Part shown: positions 25,859 through 34,534 of the stretch, piece by piece | Layout: every line of letters begins with the position of its first letter | Position numbering within the stretch: the first letter of the stretch is position 1 | Assembly (NCBI RefSeq): GCF_000016645.1 | Contig: NC_009441.1 | Span: forward strand, 4,464,001 to 4,528,000 | Length of the DNA: 64,000 nt | Direction of reading: 5' to 3' | Origin: Flavobacterium johnsoniae UW101 | GTDB taxonomy: Bacteria; Bacteroidota; Bacteroidia; Flavobacteriales; Flavobacteriaceae | Translations under genes and position numbers: made by a program | Notes under the pieces: generated by a model | What the model was told of the DNA's origin: nothing | Databases searched by the model: none | Seen by the model: only the letters and a program-made list of their open reading frames with translations

Positions 25859-28345
25859 CTAGTACTGGATTTCTCCGGCAGGTAGGTCAGGAAGGAAAAT
25901 ATGAAAAGTGCTTCCCTGTCCAATTTGAGATTCAGCGTACATAAAACCCTGATGGTTCATAACAATCCTCCTGCACAATGCCAGACCGATGCCGCTGCCC
26001 GGAAAAACCGTCTGAACATGAAGGCGCTTGAAAATTTCAAAAATCTGCTGTTCGTGGTCTTTTTCAAAACCAATACCGTTATCAATAAAAGATATATGGA
26101 AGTAGTTTACAGAAAGCAGTACCGAACTGCTCAGTAAGGCGGCCTGCTCATAAGGCAGCAACACTGAACTTATTTTTATTCTCGGAGTCCTGTCCGGACT
26201 AATGAATTTAAGCGAATTGCTTACCAGATTATAAAACAGCTGGTTCATCTGTAATGCCACAGCCTGCAGCACAGGCAGGTTATCGAAATCTAATTCGGCT
26301 CCACTTTCGGTAACTGTCAGTTCAAAATCAGTCCATATGCTTTCCATCAGCCGGTTAAGATCCACTGTCTGGAGATTTTTTTCAGGCTGGATCAGTCTTG
26401 AAAAGGCAAGCAGATCAGAGATCAGCTGGCTCATACGCGCCGCTGAAGCAGTTATTTTGCCAATAATCGTCTTTGGATCCCTTCCTGAATTCCCATCCTG
26501 CAGCATGGCAGCGAATATTTGAATTTTGCGCAGGGGTTCCTGAAGGTCATGACTGGCAACATAGGCGAACTGTGCCAGCTCTTCATTGGAGTGTTTTAGA
26601 GCTCTATTAGATTGTTCAAGCTCTTTGTTGGCTTCCTGAAGTTCTTTTAAAACAACAGCAAGTTCATTGGTTCGCACTTCTACTTCGCTTTCCAACGCCA
26701 GCTGCAATTCCCTGTAAATGGTAATATCCTGAGTAGTACCGCTTATAAACAAAGCATTTCCATTTTCATCAAAATGGGTCCGTCCAACGGCATGAATAAC
26801 CTTTTCCCTGCCGTTCTTCCCATGCATAATTCTATACTCTGCCTCGTAACTGCCGTTAGAACCTTGCTTCTGGGCTCCTAAAAAGGCTTCCGTTACACGT
26901 TTATAATCCGAAGGTCTGATCAAAGTCCTGATAGCCTCGGCCGGCATCACAGTACCGCTCAGTCCAAACATATCGGCATGGCGCTGCGAGACGGTGCTGA
27001 TACCCGTAGCAATATCCAGCGACCAAGTACCCAGCTGGGCCACCTCTACGGCAGACAATAGCTTTGATTCGCTTTCACGAAGGGCGAATTCTGCCAGTTT
27101 ACTCTGCGTAATATCGGTAGCATGCACGATAAGTCCCACAACAGTTCCTTTAGGGTTTTTGTGGGGTGTATAAACGATACTGAGCCATCTTTTAATTCCC
27201 ATTCTTGACGGCGCAAACATTTCGTATTTTTCCTGTTTTCCGCCATAAGCTATTTTAAGATGAGGAAGCGTTTTTGCATAAGCGGCTTCACCCAAAAATT
27301 CCCGAACAGTTTTCCCAACGGCCTGATCGCCTTCAATGGAAAACCACTCTTTGAAAACAGTGTTGTAAGTGACATAGCGCTGCTCTTGGTCAAGATAAAA
27401 AATCATGGCCGGCACTGTATCTCTTAAAAGCTGTAAATGAGCTTCACTAGCCAGCAGTTTTTCCTCCTTTTCTTTTTGATCAGTAATATCGATAGCTATG
27501 GCCGTTATGTACTTTTCACCCAGCTGGTCCATAACAACTGAAATGCTATTATTAACCCAGATTACGGATCCGTCACGGCATATATAACGTTTGGTAATTA
27601 AAAAATCTTTTCCGTTTTCAATGCAGTCCTGCAACAACAGCATATTTCGCTGCAAATCATCCGGATGAGTGAGCTCACCTAAATTCATCAGCAGGATTTC
27701 TTCACGGCTGTACCCTAGCATCTGGCAGTAGCGGTCATTCACTTCCACAACGCGCCCCTGGATATTGGCCTGTGCAATTCCTGCATTCGACTGCATCAGC
27801 AGGCTGTTAAGCTGCGAACGGACAGAACTTGAACCGATCATATCCGGGATAACGGCAGAATTTTCCAGACAGGTCACAAAAACGCCTTCAATGGTATCGT
27901 TTTTATTTGTTATGACACTGTAACCTGCAGTAAGATATACTTTCTGCTGCAATCCGTTTCTCATTACTGTGGCAGTAATGTTGGATTCGGATTTTAAAAT
28001 TCCCTTTTCAATAATTCCCTGCACCGCATCGCAGACCACCAGCCAATCCTGGGGCAGGGCATCTGTTAGTGTTTTTCCTAATGCATAAGGATGTTTATTA
28101 TTTTCTCTAAGGAATATAATAAAAGGGTCATTGTACAAAAGAGTTTTTTCTTTACCCCAGACTAAGAACATGGGCACACGTGAAGAAAACATGATTCCAG
28201 CAGCGGTTCTAAGGCTTTCCGTCCAGTTATTCGGAGTGCCCAGAGCTGTGATGCTCCAGTCTTTTTGCAGTAAAATGGATCCGGCTTCACCTCCCTTTTT
28301 CAAAAATGAATACTCAGGCAATTGGTCTTCTGTGTTCACGGTCAT
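25859..28345 (-). CDS. Multi-PAS hybrid-less sensor histidine kinase
   Basis: 828 aa, soluble, with no transmembrane segment. Four PAS-like domains: about 25-160 (divergent, MFLVWGKEKTLLYNDPF), 175-295 (IQGRVVEVNDRYCQMLGYS), 300-420 and 425-550 (LGTWSLDIATG). A coiled coil of about 50 residues leads to HisKA with the phosphorylated His in YVASHDLQEPLRKIQ, then HATPase with FIDNGIGF and PGSGIGLALCRRIV. No receiver domain follows. The HDLQEPLRK H-box is the subtype of phytochrome-like and PAS kinases that signal to single-domain receivers such as the neighbour at 25392. The sensed ligand is unknown. Confidence 0.92.
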   Translation of the reverse strand: MTVNTEDQLPEYSFLKKGGEAGSILLQKDWSITALGTPNNWTESLRTAAGIMFSSRVPMFLVWGKEKTLLYNDPFIIFLRENNKHPYALGKTLTDALPQDWLVVCDAVQGIIEKGILKSESNITATVMRNGLQQKVYLTAGYSVITNKNDTIEGVFVTCLENSAVIPDMIGSSSVRSQLNSLLMQSNAGIAQANIQGRVVEVNDRYCQMLGYSREEILLMNLGELTHPDDLQRNMLLLQDCIENGKDFLITKRYICRDGSVIWVNNSISVVMDQLGEKYITAIAIDITDQKEKEEKLLASEAHLQLLRDTVPAMIFYLDQEQRYVTYNTVFKEWFSIEGDQAVGKTVREFLGEAAYAKTLPHLKIAYGGKQEKYEMFAPSRMGIKRWLSIVYTPHKNPKGTVVGLIVHATDITQSKLAEFALRESESKLLSAVEVAQLGTWSLDIATGISTVSQRHADMFGLSGTVMPAEAIRTLIRPSDYKRVTEAFLGAQKQGSNGSYEAEYRIMHGKNGREKVIHAVGRTHFDENGNALFISGTTQDITIYRELQLALESEVEVRTNELAVVLKELQEANKELEQSNRALKHSNEELAQFAYVASHDLQEPLRKIQIFAAMLQDGNSGRDPKTIIGKITASAARMSQLISDLLAFSRLIQPEKNLQTVDLNRLMESIWTDFELTVTESGAELDFDNLPVLQAVALQMNQLFYNLVSNSLKFISPDRTPRIKISSVLLPYEQAALLSSSVLLSVNYFHISFIDNGIGFEKDHEQQIFEIFKRLHVQTVFPGSGIGLALCRRIVMNHQGFMYAESQIGQGSTFHIFLPDLPAGEIQY

Positions 28346-28807
28346 AGATTTGGTTCAGCTCTAAAAGTAGTGCAATTTTGGCATACCCGCAATATTTCAA
28401 AATATCTGCACTAGCAAATTACATCTTAAAACACCATGAATCAAGCTTTCTTCAAAGTAAAAATGGGAATTTTATAAAACCGTAAAGAAATAATATAAGT
28501 TTCGAAAAATATCGAAATATCTTTTTTCATACACATGATTAACAAATCAAACAGTAAATTATGACAGATCCACCCACATTCTTAAAAAGATAAACATTGC
28601 AAAAAAACATAACCATTATATTAGACACAAAGAAATAGTATTTTGAAAACTAAATAATTATCAAAAAGTATCTTCATAAAAAATTTATTAAATTTGCTTT
28701 AACCACTGGTTTAATGTGTTCTTAAAAATATAGATCAAAAAGTCCTTATATCAGATTTTAATTTCGATTTTTTATTTGTATTTATTTTGTAATCCTTTGT
28801 TAAATTT

Positions 28808-28827
28808 TTGTACCTCAGTTGTACCTC
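28808..28827. repeat. Two tandem 11-bp-phased TTGTACCTC repeats
   Basis: TTGTACCTC occurs at 28808-28816 and again at 28819-28827, exactly one helical turn apart. This could be a binding-site array such as integrase arm sites. Together with broken ORFs nearby it hints at an old integration site. The region 28346-28807 shows no gene. Confidence 0.4.
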
Positions 28828-28893
28828 GACCATTAAAAACCCTTGTAAATACAGAAGTGCTAATTTCTGCATCGGCAAGTAGAAGGCAAAATA

Positions 28894-29079
28894 TTACAAA
28901 ATAAAAACAAATAAACGAGTTAAAATATTGTTAATCAATACATTAACTCGTTTATTACATTCGTTTCCTTTTGGATATGCTTCTTTTTCTTGAATGATCT
29001 TAAATTCAGCTTTCTGACTATCAAAATAATCTGAAAAACTAACGCTGAAAGGTGTGCCTTCTATATTGTAATCGCTCAT
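28894..29079 (-). CDS. Small ORF, doubtful
   Basis: 61 codons on the minus strand, ATG at 29077-29079, starting 36 bp after another fragment. The first 40 residues look protein-like (GTPFSVSFSDYFDSQKAEFK). The last 20 codons run into the perfect hairpin at 28910-28956, so the C-terminus (ILTRLFVFIL) is probably fortuitous and the gene truncated. No recognised family. Confidence 0.3.
   Translation of the reverse strand: MSDYNIEGTPFSVSFSDYFDSQKAEFKIIQEKEAYPKGNECNKRVNVLINNILTRLFVFIL
28910..28956. terminator. Perfect 14-bp inverted repeat, probable terminator
   Basis: Arms AATAAACGAGTTAA (28910-28923) and TTAACTCGTTTATT (28943-28956) with a 19-nt AT-rich loop. On the minus strand it ends a decayed gene and is followed by a T-rich run. 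Confidence 0.6.
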
Positions 29080-29115
29080 TTTGGAATCTTTTCCAATTAA
29101 ATTTATTATTCTTAG

Positions 29116-29289
29116 TTATAATCTTTTAGTGTCTAAATTCTTAAAGTCAAGTTTTGTAATATCTGACGAAAAAATTGTCCAGCTATCTTTTTTAACTTCA
29201 TTTATTTTTTCTAAAGTGACCTCGTCTAATTCATGCTTAAAACCTTCAGATAGGGATTCATAATCATTCGATTTTTTCGTTTCCAGTTT
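29116..29289 (-). pseudogene. Truncated protein-coding fragment
   Basis: 57 codons, open from a stop at 29290-29292 to a TAA at 29116-29118, without a start codon. The sequence is clearly protein-like and hydrophilic (FKHELDEVTLEKINEVKKDS and WTIFSSDITKLDF). Family unknown. It and the ORF downstream look like pieces of one or two lost genes. Confidence 0.45.
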
Positions 29290-29321
29290 CTACCTAGATA
29301 GATGCTTCTGTGATGTAAAAG

Positions 29322-29346
29322 GTTGGGAAAGTTTTCTTTTCCCAAC
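29322..29346. repeat. 9-bp hairpin GTTGGGAAA/TTTCCCAAC
   Basis: Arms at 29322-29330 and 29338-29346, loop GTTTTCT. On the minus strand it is followed by TTTT, so it could be a terminator for a lost gene. It sits beside A-rich AAAAC repeats and the AACT microsatellite. Confidence 0.45.
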
Positions 29347-29414
29347 TCCCCCATCGCTGGCCAAAAACAAAACAAAAACAAAACAAAAACTAAAAAAAAT
29401 CTAAAAGAGAAGAA

Positions 29415-29481
<67 letters not shown>

Positions 29482-29723
29482 GGAATAATTACATTAAAAG
29501 GTTCAAATCTCCAGTGAAAACACTCTTCGAATCCTTGTAAGGTCACTCAGACAGATGTCGCCAATTGGTTACATTTTTTATTATACACCAAATCAATAAA
29601 GTAAGTTTGATCATTTTACTGTTATTTTCTTTCCTTTAAAATAATACTAAAACAATATAAAAAAACGGTGTATCTTTGAGATGTAGCTGCAATACATCGA
29701 CGGTCTTGCAGACTAACCGAGAT

Positions 29724-29918
29724 CTAAAAATGAACAACAATGGCACAAAATGACTTTGCATCATCGGAAATTATCATTCGTTTTTTGGACTTAAATTGTT
29801 TAGTAATGACGATTTTATAAAAACTGGTGTTTAGATAATTTTCTAAATTCATCTGCCGCAGATAAGCTTTTGTAATTTGCGAAATTGAAATCAGCACGTA
29901 ATCCCAAAAATGTTTCAT
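29724..29918 (-). CDS. Small ORF, doubtful
   Basis: 64 codons, divergent from the Crp-type gene (13 bp apart). Basic with some hydrophobic patches (HFWDYVLISISQITKAYL); no family recognised. It could be the relic of an N-terminal gene fragment or a non-coding frame. Residual confidence is low. Confidence 0.25.
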   Translation of the reverse strand: MKHFWDYVLISISQITKAYLRQMNLENYLNTSFYKIVITKQFKSKKRMIISDDAKSFCAIVVHF

Positions 29919-29931
29919 ACATGCAAACTAA

Positions 29932-30546
29932 ATGAATCACACCGACATTCAATCATCAGAAAAGCAAATTTTGTTTAATTTTTTTAATCAGGTTCACTCG
30001 ATATCAAACCAAAATTTTGAACCTATTGCAAAAATCTGTAAAAAGAAGACCTACAAAAAAAATGAAATAATTTTAGATCTAGGACAAATTGAAACTAAAA
30101 CCAGTTTAGTATTAAAAGGGGTTGTCCATCAGTATGTAATTGTGGATGGCAATTTATGCACAATCGATTTTTCTCTTGCCGGCATGAGCTATAACTGTTT
30201 TACAAGCTATGTAGAAAACAGTCCTTCAAACCAAATACAAGAAGCTCTAACTGATGTAGAAATCATATATATAGAAAAATCTGATGCTGAGAGATTACTG
30301 CTGGAAAACCACGATTTCTGTTACATCTACACTAAATTATATGAACAGGTTCATTTGGAACGAGAAAAAAGATCTTTGGTATTACAATATAAAAATGCTT
30401 ATAAAAAATTTGAATTATTTTTACTTTCAATCGCAAAATCAGAGGATTTTTTAAAAGAAGTTCCTCAAAAACTAATTGCCAACTATCTGAGTTTAACTCC
30501 TGAAACATATAGCAGAGTTAAAAAAAAGTACCTAAAAAAGACTTAG
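29932..30546 (+). CDS. Crp/Fnr-family transcription regulator
   Basis: 204 aa. Cyclic-nucleotide-binding beta-roll in residues 15-130 (KKNEIILDLGQIETKTSLVLKG is split here by its loop), dimerisation helix (LYEQVHLEREKRSLVLQY) and a short C-terminal HTH (LIANYLSLTPETYSRVKKKY). The ligand is unlikely to be cAMP, because the PRGER-like phosphate-binding motif is absent. It precedes an esterase gene by 87 bp with the same orientation and may control it or the thioredoxin and PhyH genes near by. Related by class to the one at 57.6 kb. Confidence 0.88.
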   Translation: MNHTDIQSSEKQILFNFFNQVHSISNQNFEPIAKICKKKTYKKNEIILDLGQIETKTSLVLKGVVHQYVIVDGNLCTIDFSLAGMSYNCFTSYVENSPSNQIQEALTDVEIIYIEKSDAERLLLENHDFCYIYTKLYEQVHLEREKRSLVLQYKNAYKKFELFLLSIAKSEDFLKEVPQKLIANYLSLTPETYSRVKKKYLKKT

Positions 30547-30633
30547 CATCTTATCGGAATTTCTTGATTTCGAATAAGTTTTACTGTATAAAGTTACTCT
30601 ATTTTTGTAAAAAAAATAATAACTTTTACACAC

Positions 30634-31422
30634 ATGAGATACATTTCATTATTGTTGATTTTATTAATCAGCTGCAGTAGAGCTGAGGATTTTAAGATCA
30701 TTGGGACAACTGAAGAGTTTGTCTTAAAATCAACTATACATAAAGAAGACTACGTTATTTATGTATATCTGCCGCAAAATTATAGTCCGCAATCAGTTAA
30801 TCAGTTAGTAATTGGTCTGGATGGTGATTTGCACTTTAATACTATTTCTGAGTTAATTTCAAACAAAGTCCTAAGGGGCAGTATGCCACCATCGATATTT
30901 ATTGGCATCGGCAACAGTGAAAAACGAAATAGAGACTACACACCCACTGCATATGACAAAGGTTCAGGCGGGGCTGACAATTTTTATCTGTTTTTAAAAG
31001 ATGAATTAATTCCTGAATTAGAGGCAAGATATAATATAGACAAGTCCAACAATAAAACATTGATTGGCAACTCATTTGGAGGGTTATTTACTCAGTACGT
31101 TATGGCTAAGGACAGAATATCAAACCCTTTTGACAAATTTGTGGCTATTGGAACATCCTATTGGTATGACTCAGGCATTATTTTCGAATACGAAAAAAAA
31201 TATGCAGATACACATACTGATCTGCCGGTAAAATTTTTCAATGGCATGGGAACTCTGGAAGGAGGTGTTTCACTGGGATCGTTTGAGCAAATGAATAATA
31301 CATTAGACAGCAGGTCTTTTTCAAACTTTAAGCACAAATCAGAATATATTAAAAAAAGCGGCCATTCAGGTGCTGTTAATGAAGGATTTAAAAAGGGATT
31401 AGATTATGTGTTCAGCAATTAG
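30634..31422 (+). CDS. Alpha/beta-hydrolase of the esterase D/Fes-IroE type, lipoprotein
   Basis: 262 aa. Lipoprotein signal with LISCS, lipobox Cys14, so it is tethered to a membrane facing the periplasm. Hydrolase core with nucleophile elbow LIGNSFGGLFTQY (Ser about residue 146), a GLDGD oxyanion-type loop and a late His in KSGHSGA. Putative esterases of this type hydrolyse siderophore or acyl esters; substrate unknown. Its 3' end overlaps the next gene by 17 bp, so the pair is translationally coupled. Confidence 0.82.
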   Translation: MRYISLLLILLISCSRAEDFKIIGTTEEFVLKSTIHKEDYVIYVYLPQNYSPQSVNQLVIGLDGDLHFNTISELISNKVLRGSMPPSIFIGIGNSEKRNRDYTPTAYDKGSGGADNFYLFLKDELIPELEARYNIDKSNNKTLIGNSFGGLFTQYVMAKDRISNPFDKFVAIGTSYWYDSGIIFEYEKKYADTHTDLPVKFFNGMGTLEGGVSLGSFEQMNNTLDSRSFSNFKHKSEYIKKSGHSGAVNEGFKKGLDYVFSN

Positions 31423-31987
31423 AAAAAGCGTTCTTGTTATTTTTACTTTATTGTATTTTAATTTTACTTTCTCTCAAAACGGCAGAAAAAACAATAATTC
31501 AATAGAAGGCGGGGCAATTATAGCCGGTGATGAAGCCATCTATTATGGTGTGTATAGCAAGTATACAGTACCCTTATCCCAAAGCAAACATTATTTTACA
31601 GTAGGAATATTTCTTGCTGCTTATTTTGATTTTAAAGGCGAATCAGAACCGTTAGCATATTTAAGGAATGATGTTGACATGCGACTGGTGCCTGCAATAA
31701 ACCTTGGCTATTCTTTAAATTTCTCCAAAATACAATTAAATTTCGAAGTTCCTCTGGGTGCCAGTTTTGCATATACCAAGGGAACCCTGGTAAATAAGCG
31801 TGCAGGATTTGAAACAGATTACTCCAACTGTGAAGTGTTTATAAATTATGGTTTACTTTTTGCTCCAAAATATAAGATCAATCGCAACAATTATATCGGA
31901 GTATATGGTTTTTTACCTTTAATAGTCGACAAGGCGCAATCAGGTTATCAGTTTGGAATAGGCTGGACTACAACGTTTATTCATTAA
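31406..31987 (+). CDS. Predicted outer-membrane beta-barrel or periplasmic beta protein
   Basis: 193 aa. Signal peptide about 1-23 (FTLLYFNFTFSQ). The mature part consists of alternating beta strands ending in aromatic residues (YYGVYSKYTVPL, NYIGVYGFLPLIV), with a final strand FGIGWTTTFIH, the pattern of small outer-membrane barrels. No family recognised. Coupled to the esterase lipoprotein and followed by a terminator, so the two form a short envelope operon with the Crp-type regulator upstream. Confidence 0.7.
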   Translation: MCSAIRKSVLVIFTLLYFNFTFSQNGRKNNNSIEGGAIIAGDEAIYYGVYSKYTVPLSQSKHYFTVGIFLAAYFDFKGESEPLAYLRNDVDMRLVPAINLGYSLNFSKIQLNFEVPLGASFAYTKGTLVNKRAGFETDYSNCEVFINYGLLFAPKYKINRNNYIGVYGFLPLIVDKAQSGYQFGIGWTTTFIH

Positions 31988-32029
31988 TGTTCTTTTCTAA
32001 ATTTCATTAAAATGTAAAATGAAAGACAA

Positions 32030-32060
32030 AAAAGAGACGGCCAGCAGGCCTTCTCTTTTT
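32030..32060 (+). terminator. Intrinsic terminator after the barrel gene
   Basis: AAAGAGACGGCC pairs with GGCCTTCTCTTT across AGCA with one mismatch; T run follows. Confidence 0.85.
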
Positions 32061-32210
32061 CAGTTAGCTGCGCGGTTAAACTATAAAAATATCTAATCTG
32101 CACACTACCATTTTTTTATACAAAGAAGAACAACATCCGTCAGGACAAAAGTGGACCCGATATCCACAAAGAGGTTAATGGGAGAAATAGAGTCTTAATT
32201 TTAATTGGGT

Positions 32211-32336
32211 GCAGAATCGGTTAATTTAGTTTTAAGACCAACATAAAGCATTGCATAAAAACTATTTTCATTTATCAATTGGCAATTCTTCTTTTTCTAA
32301 ATACTGAAAAAGATACGCAAAGTTTTCGGTCGTATA
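32211..32336 (-). pseudogene. Two coding-like frames split by a frameshift
   Basis: Reading on the minus strand, one frame gives YTTENFAYLFQYLEKEELPI after a stop at 32337-32339. An offset frame continues as NENSFYAMLYVGLKTKLTDS and ends in TAA at 32211-32213. It is probably the tail of a gene lost by frameshift, lying just behind the TlpA gene on the same strand. The rest of 32061-32367 shows no gene. Confidence 0.4.
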
Positions 32337-32367
32337 TTAAGGGGGTTATCTAAATGTTTTATAGAAT

Positions 32368-33549
32368 CTAATCTCTGTCAAAAGTTTCTTCAAGTATTTT
32401 TTTTAATTGCATTTTGTTTTCATCTCCACCACCTTTCCATCGTCGAATTATTTCGCCCCGTTTGTTAATCAGAATCTTGACAGGAATTGCCGTAACAAGG
32501 TAATTATCTTCCATTTTTGTCTGATTTTCGGCAACGGATATATGCTTCCAAAATCCTATTTTTTCATCGACTATTGCTTTTCTCCATGAATTCAGATTAT
32601 TGTCTCTCGATATGCTGATAATTTCAAATCCCATATCTTTATATTTCTCATAGGCATCTTTAAGAAAAGGCAGGTCTTGCCTGCAAGGCCCGCACCAACT
32701 TGCCCAGAAATCTATCAGAACATATTTTTTTTCCCGAAAGGAACCCAAAGACACTATCTGTCCATTGTAATCCTTTAATATGAAATCAGGAGCAATGCTT
32801 CCCACTTTACTGTTCTTAAAATCAGAAATCCTTTTAAAAAGCCTTACTCCCAACGGAGATTCTTTTACTTCTTTTGACAACCCATCAGCAAGAGATATAA
32901 TAGTTTCAGAATGTAAAAGCCCTTCTTTCTTAGCCAATCTGTAATAAAGTAAAGAGGGCGCTGTAAACGAAGATGGATTCTGTCTGATAAAATTAAAATC
33001 TATCTCCATTTCTGCGATTTTATTTTCATCTGACAGCTTTTCCAAAATTTCCAATTGATGTTCCAGTTCCAATTTAATCTGCGGGTCTGAGGCGGCAGTG
33101 ATCCTGTCAAAATACGATCTTATAAGCAATGAGATAGAATCTCTTTTACTAAATACGACATTTTTTACTTTTTGAAGCTGGGAATATTCGTCTTGTGTTT
33201 TACTGCCCTTCATCTCTGCTGTTGAAAAATCATAAAAATCTAACTTAATTTCCATTATCGCTGGTTCAAGGAACAATTCTATAGAATTACTTTTGCTCAT
33301 ACTAAACTCTCGATTATTGCATAAAGTGGCTCTAATGGGATAATCGATATTTCCTTTCAAAATAAATTTGCTATTATCTATTTTAACTGAGTCATAAATT
33401 CTTTTGTCGCCAACTTCGTAAACCAGGTAGATCTTATCAATACTTAATCCTTTACCTGCACCCCTTAGTTCGAATGCGGTTCTATTGCCTAATTTCTGGG
33501 CAGATAGAGAAATGGAAACTAAAAAAAGAAGAAGAGCCGGTTTGAACAT
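32368..33549 (-). CDS. TlpA-like thiol-disulfide oxidoreductase with DUF4369
   Basis: 393 aa. Signal peptide 1-17 (LLFLVSISLSAQ). DUF4369 beta domain (about 20-130), a helical linker (about 140-240) and a C-terminal thioredoxin/AhpC-TSA domain (245-393) with active site FWASWCGPCRQ (Cys about 285 and 288) and cis-Pro region AIPVKIL. Proteins of this architecture are periplasmic thiol-disulfide exchange factors. The upstream leader contains a short Cys-rich frame and a -7 element, so expression may respond to thiol or cysteine supply. Confidence 0.9.
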   Translation of the reverse strand: MFKPALLLFLVSISLSAQKLGNRTAFELRGAGKGLSIDKIYLVYEVGDKRIYDSVKIDNSKFILKGNIDYPIRATLCNNREFSMSKSNSIELFLEPAIMEIKLDFYDFSTAEMKGSKTQDEYSQLQKVKNVVFSKRDSISLLIRSYFDRITAASDPQIKLELEHQLEILEKLSDENKIAEMEIDFNFIRQNPSSFTAPSLLYYRLAKKEGLLHSETIISLADGLSKEVKESPLGVRLFKRISDFKNSKVGSIAPDFILKDYNGQIVSLGSFREKKYVLIDFWASWCGPCRQDLPFLKDAYEKYKDMGFEIISISRDNNLNSWRKAIVDEKIGFWKHISVAENQTKMEDNYLVTAIPVKILINKRGEIIRRWKGGGDENKMQLKKILEETFDRD

Positions 33550-33671
33550 TTTTTTTGTATTTTCTAAACAGTTGATTTCAGAACAGTCAAAAAGCAGTTT
33601 TTTTTAAAAATACTGCATTGGCATCTCTAAATTTTAATGTCAAAGGAACTGCATGCAATTCTTTTACTTTG

Positions 33672-33773
33672 TTAACCAGGATTGGATAATCTTAGCAGTC
33701 GCACTTTTCGTCTGCAGTAGCCGCAGCATCCATCACAGCATCCTGCATCGCCTCCGCATTCATTTAAATACAC
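33672..33773 (-). CDS. Cys-rich short ORF in a G+C-rich island upstream of the TlpA gene
   Basis: 33 codons from a GTG at 33771-33773 (minus) to TAA at 33672-33674; the core reads CGGDAGCCDGCCGYC, six Cys in 15 residues. A competing frame with ATG at 33763 encodes 23 aa, Ala/Asp-rich and ending KCDC (stop at 33692-33694). The 70-bp core is far richer in G+C than its surroundings. Whether either frame is translated cannot be decided by eye. It lies 120 bp upstream of the TlpA start. Confidence 0.4.
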   Translation of the reverse strand: MYLNECGGDAGCCDGCCGYCRRKVRLLRLSNPG

Positions 33774-33890
33774 TTATTAATGTATTTCACAGTACAATCT
33801 TCTATACAACTTTTGCAAAATTGGTCCGATGTTTTTTAAATCGTACTCACAGCTTCATCAATAAAAAATTTGTCAGATTTTATTTCGATG

Positions 33891-33898
33891 CAAATATA
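33891..33898 (-). promoter_or_regulatory. -7 element TATATTTG for the Cys-rich leader and TlpA gene
   Basis: CAAATATA on the plus strand, i.e. TATATTTG read downward. It gives a leader of about 330 nt before the TlpA ATG that contains the Cys-rich frame. Confidence 0.4.
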
Positions 33899-34534
33899 TT
33901 AATTCTATAAAATTAATAAAATTTAAAACACAATTAATTCAATTGTCTATCCAGTAAGCAAAACTAACATTATATTAAAGAAATAACTCAATTTTTAACT
34001 TCAGTCCAACGACATTTAATGATTTAAATTTCCTCAACAAATTAAGGCGTAAAATAACAGCGAAACCAGAATCCTTACCAATATTTTACTAATCTTATTT
34101 AACCATTAGAAATAAACTGACCCTAAAATAATCTTCCTATTAAAATAAACTTTCCATTCCATCCTACCTCTCCCGTCACCGGTCAAAATCAAAAATAAAA
34201 TAAGTCTGAAAAAAAAGAAGAAAATTATAACTAACTACTATTTCAGTATAGGTTTAGAAACTTTATTAAAAATTTCTAAATCTTTTTAATCAATTGAGAA
34301 AATAAATGTTATTCTACGGATTGCAGACTTGGTTAAATGAATATAGAATCCAGTATTTATACTGTGATTTCAGTTTTTTAAAATTAAAGTCACAGCCGAA
34401 AAAAAGCATTACCATGCTTTTTGTACTACTATTAATTCATCTTCAAGAGCCCCTTAAAGAATAAATCAAAGCATTTTATTAATCTCCTATAGTTTAAAAT
34501 TAATCTTTATATTTGATTACCAAAATTAATACAA

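Noticed and set aside
29499..29560. tRNA-like T-arm motifs (GGTTCAAATC, TTCGAATCC)
   Set aside because: No pairing arms, anticodon stem or acceptor could be built around them; isolated T-loop words occur by chance.
33653..33910. 85-codon plus-strand ORF over the Cys-rich island
   Set aside because: No family pattern; the G+C-rich patch makes better sense on the minus strand in the TlpA leader.
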